Assembly (NCBI GenBank): GCA_009704425.1
Contig: WLEG01000161.1
Location: forward strand, 1-5,092
Origin: Actinomycetota bacterium
GTDB lineage: Bacteria; Actinomycetota; Acidimicrobiia; Acidimicrobiales; Ilumatobacteraceae
Direction: 5' to 3'
Length of the DNA: 5,092 nucleotides
How positions within the stretch are numbered: position 1 is the first letter of the stretch; every line of letters starts with the position of its first letter. The position numbers and the translations under genes were made by a program. Below, in pieces: positions 4,706-5,092 of this stretch. The notes beneath the pieces are model-generated. The model did not search any database and had not been told where the DNA came from. It saw only the letters and a list, made by a program, of their open reading frames with translations.

Positions 4706-5092
4706 CACCAGGACCTTCGTCTCGATCGATTCACCGCTCGCCAGATCGGCCAACACCGCGCCCAGACCGTCGAGGCCGACGGTCGACGTGTGCAAGGGTT
4801 CCGTCCGGAAGCGACCGTCGGCGATCATTCCCATCACCATGTCGAATTCCTCGTGGTTGTAGGCGAGCGCCGACGTGACACCGATCTCCTTGATGAGCCA
4901 CGAGGCCGGACTGATGGGAGCGTTCTCATCGGCCAGACCGATCAGACACATCGATCCACCACGACGCGCCAGATCGACCGCGCTCTGGACGGCGAAGGGT
5001 CGTCCGACGCATTCGTACACGATGTCGGCTCCCAGACCGTGCGTGAGTTCCTTCACCAGCTCGTCGGCCGGACTCCCCGGCTCGACCACGTG
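4691..5092 (-). CDS. Medium-chain (zinc-type) alcohol dehydrogenase, C-terminal fragment at window edge
   Basis: Only the last 133 residues are visible; the reading frame is open to the right edge. The fragment covers the second half of the Rossmann cofactor domain and the C-terminal return to the catalytic domain. Visible landmarks are GADIVYECVG, a RRGGSMCLIGL strand-turn, an ALAYNHEEFDMVMGMIADGRF helix region, and the closing ETKVLVDP typical of threonine/butanediol/alcohol dehydrogenase-like MDRs. The GxGxxG loop and zinc-binding residues lie in the missing N-terminal part, so zinc dependence is inferred from family resemblance. GTG at 5087-5089 is in frame but internal to the domain and not a real start. 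The enzyme would be a cytoplasmic NAD(P)-dependent alcohol or polyol dehydrogenase, and it converges on the SDR with a 4-bp gap. Confidence 0.88.
   Translation of the reverse strand, partial: HVVEPGSPADELVKELTHGLGADIVYECVGRPFAVQSAVDLARRGGSMCLIGLADENAPISPASWLIKEIGVTSALAYNHEEFDMVMGMIADGRFRTEPLHTSTVGLDGLGAVLADLASGESIETKVLVDPRR

Noticed and set aside
1..5092. tRNA, rRNA, CRISPR array, insertion sequence ends or attachment sites
   Set aside because: Nearly all of the window is accounted for by seven protein genes. I saw no cloverleaf, no regularly spaced repeats, no transposase and no terminal inverted repeats.

Overview
The window is GC-rich and almost fully coding, with third codon positions mostly G or C. 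GTG starts and TANNNT-type -10 boxes placed for leaderless mRNAs also occur. The protein families present are a lipid-transfer-type thiolase with a separate DUF35 partner, an MDMPI/TIGR03083-type protein, a SnoaL_4-type protein and several SDRs. Together these point to an actinobacterium, possibly a mycobacterium-like or Acidimicrobiia lineage. The taxon is inferred from gene content only. I see no mobile elements, RNA genes or CRISPR array.

Layout, left to right. (1) A minus-strand pair at 1-1412: a DUF35 zinc-ribbon/OB-fold protein gene followed by a thiolase-like lipid-transfer-type protein gene, which runs off the left edge. (2) A 130-bp divergent control region (1413-1542) rich in inverted repeats. 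(3) A plus-strand SnoaL/NTF2-like gene (1543-2055), probably translated from a leaderless mRNA. It meets the next gene tail to tail with a 5-bp gap. (4) A minus-strand pair at 2061-3718: an MDMPI-family gene, then an SDR with an unusual C-terminal tail. (5) A 116-bp divergent region (3719-3834) carrying an 11-bp direct repeat. (6) A plus-strand classical SDR (3835-4686). (7) The C-terminal part of a medium-chain alcohol dehydrogenase on the minus strand (4691 to the right edge), 4 bp from the SDR.

The set looks like part of a catabolic locus for a lipid, steroid-like or other cyclic carbon source processed as CoA thioesters. The thiolase/DUF35 pair would act on an acyl-CoA by thiolysis or retro-aldol cleavage. 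The two SDRs and the MDR would oxidise or reduce alcohols and ketones, apparently with different cofactor preference. The SnoaL-like protein would catalyse a hydration, dehydration or isomerisation. The MDMPI-like protein may be a thiol-dependent isomerase or transferase. The substrate cannot be read from the sequence. Nothing here is a clearly new system. The points most worth checking are the LinA-like Asp/His pair in the SnoaL protein, the SDR tail, and the repeat-dense divergent promoter region.
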